From the NCBI GenBank assembly GCA_946481495.1, contig CAMLNW010000054.1, positions 1-12,737 on the forward strand: DNA of 12,737 nt. Reading direction: 5' to 3'. This document shows positions 12,177 through 12,737 of the stretch, one piece after another (position 1 is the first letter of the stretch; each line of letters opens with the position of its first letter). This DNA comes from an uncultured Actinomycetes bacterium (GTDB taxonomy: Bacteria > Actinomycetota > Thermoleophilia > Solirubrobacterales > Thermoleophilaceae). The notes below the pieces were generated by a model, which had not been told where the DNA came from, searched no databases, and saw nothing but the letters and a program-made list of their open reading frames with translations. The position numbers were made by a program, and so were the translations under genes.

Positions 12177-12737
12177 ATGCAGCTCGCACTGGTCACCCGT
12201 GCGCTCGACGGCCTCGGCGGCAGCGAGAGCTACGCGATCACGGTGGCCGAACAGCTCGAGCGGACCGGCCACGGGATCACGCTCTGCGCCGGCGAGCTCG
12301 GCCGTGCCGGCGAGCTGGCGCGCGCCCGCGGCCTGCGCGTCGTCGACAGCCCCACCGCGCTGCCGCGCGACGTGGAGGCGGCGCTCGTGCAGGACGGTCC
12401 GAGCGCGGTCGCGCTCGCTGAGGCGCGGCCGGCGCTACCGCAAGTCTTCGTCGCTCACGCGCCGGGTATCGAGTTGCAGCTGCCGCCGCCGCTGGTGGGC
12501 TCGGTCGCCGCGATCGTCGCGATGAACGACCGTGTCGAGGAGCGGATGGTGTCGCTGCCGCTCGACGCCGAGATCGTCCGCCTGCGCCAGCCGATCGACG
12601 TGAAGCGCTTCCGGCCGCGTGGCGACATCGCAGCGCGACCACGGCGCGCGTTGGTGCTCAGCAACTATCTCTATGGAGATCGTGCCGATGCGATCGAGGC
12701 GGCCTGTGCTCGGCTGGGCATCGAGTGCGCGATCGCC
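12177..12737 (+). CDS. GT4-like glycosyltransferase, N-terminal part (3'-truncated by the window edge)
   Basis: 187 codons without a stop, starting at an ATG one base after the Mur-ligase TGA. The start LALVTRALDGLGGSESYAITVAEQLERTGHGITLC has the GT-B acceptor-domain pattern of GT4 enzymes (glycine-rich loop after beta-1, then a helix and TGH). It continues with PQVFVAHAPG (89-98) and the interdomain RQPIDVKRFRPRG (137-149), which resembles the NGVD-xxxFxP hinge of the family. The nucleotide-sugar-binding C-terminal domain with its ExxxxxxxE motif lies beyond the window, so donor and acceptor cannot be judged. Tight coupling to the Mur-ligase-like gene suggests both act on one envelope or secondary product. 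Confidence 0.78.
   Translation, partial: MQLALVTRALDGLGGSESYAITVAEQLERTGHGITLCAGELGRAGELARARGLRVVDSPTALPRDVEAALVQDGPSAVALAEARPALPQVFVAHAPGIELQLPPPLVGSVAAIVAMNDRVEERMVSLPLDAEIVRLRQPIDVKRFRPRGDIAARPRRALVLSNYLYGDRADAIEAACARLGIECAIA

Noticed and set aside
7714..12737. Complete known biosynthetic cluster (mycothiol, cyanophycin or peptidoglycan)
   Set aside because: Only a divergent Mur ligase and a partial glycosyltransferase are present; no other signature gene of any of these pathways is in the window.

Overview
The window is GC-rich, densely coded chromosomal DNA with mostly C/G-ending codons. Leaderless-type start sites, GTG/TTG starts and a cluster of acyl-CoA enzymes fit a high-GC actinobacterium, possibly Thermoleophilia/Solirubrobacterales; that placement is inference and no marker gene is present. 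Both ends cut through genes. No tRNA, rRNA, CRISPR array, transposase or phage gene is visible, and no gene-free stretch exceeds 300 bases.

Layout. (1) 1-1690, + strand: the 3' part of glycerol kinase (glpK) overlaps a PlsC-type acyltransferase by one base, a plausible glycerol -> glycerol-3-phosphate -> phosphatidate step; a GC hairpin follows. (2) 1745-3530: a metallo-beta-lactamase-fold lactonase-like gene (-) and a peroxisomal-enoyl-CoA-reductase-like SDR (+) diverge from a 37-bp spacer carrying a -10-like hexamer for each direction. A composite hairpin follows the SDR. (3) 3634-7043: a FabG/3-hydroxyacyl-CoA-dehydrogenase-like SDR (-) diverges from two acyl-CoA dehydrogenases (+). The divergent spacer holds a 27-bp near-perfect palindrome that looks like an operator. 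A second, longer palindrome (23-bp arms) sits between the two dehydrogenases and contains the start codon of the second. (4) 7053-7633, - strand: a small three-helix membrane protein followed two bases later by a 39-residue ORF with ten consecutive prolines. This pair is unlike its metabolic neighbours. (5) 7714-12737, + strand: an apparent operon with gaps of 18 bp or less: a dihydrolipoamide-dehydrogenase-like flavoprotein, an enoyl-CoA hydratase/isomerase, an arginase-superfamily protein, a Mur-ligase-family protein with a MurD-like front and MurE-like back, and the start of a GT4-type glycosyltransferase.

Working together. Regions 3 and 5 supply dehydrogenation, hydration and NAD-linked oxidation of acyl-CoAs, with an NADPH-type enoyl-CoA reductase in region 2, so fatty-acid or branched acyl-CoA breakdown is the main theme. 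The tail of region 5 is different: an amide-bond ligase, an arginase-fold protein and a glycosyltransferase suggest a cell-envelope or small-molecule assembly function that I cannot name. Several enzymes lack a canonical catalytic or metal-binding residue (listed per gene). The most unusual features are the start-codon-containing palindrome, the putative operator, the membrane/poly-proline gene pair and the hybrid Mur ligase.
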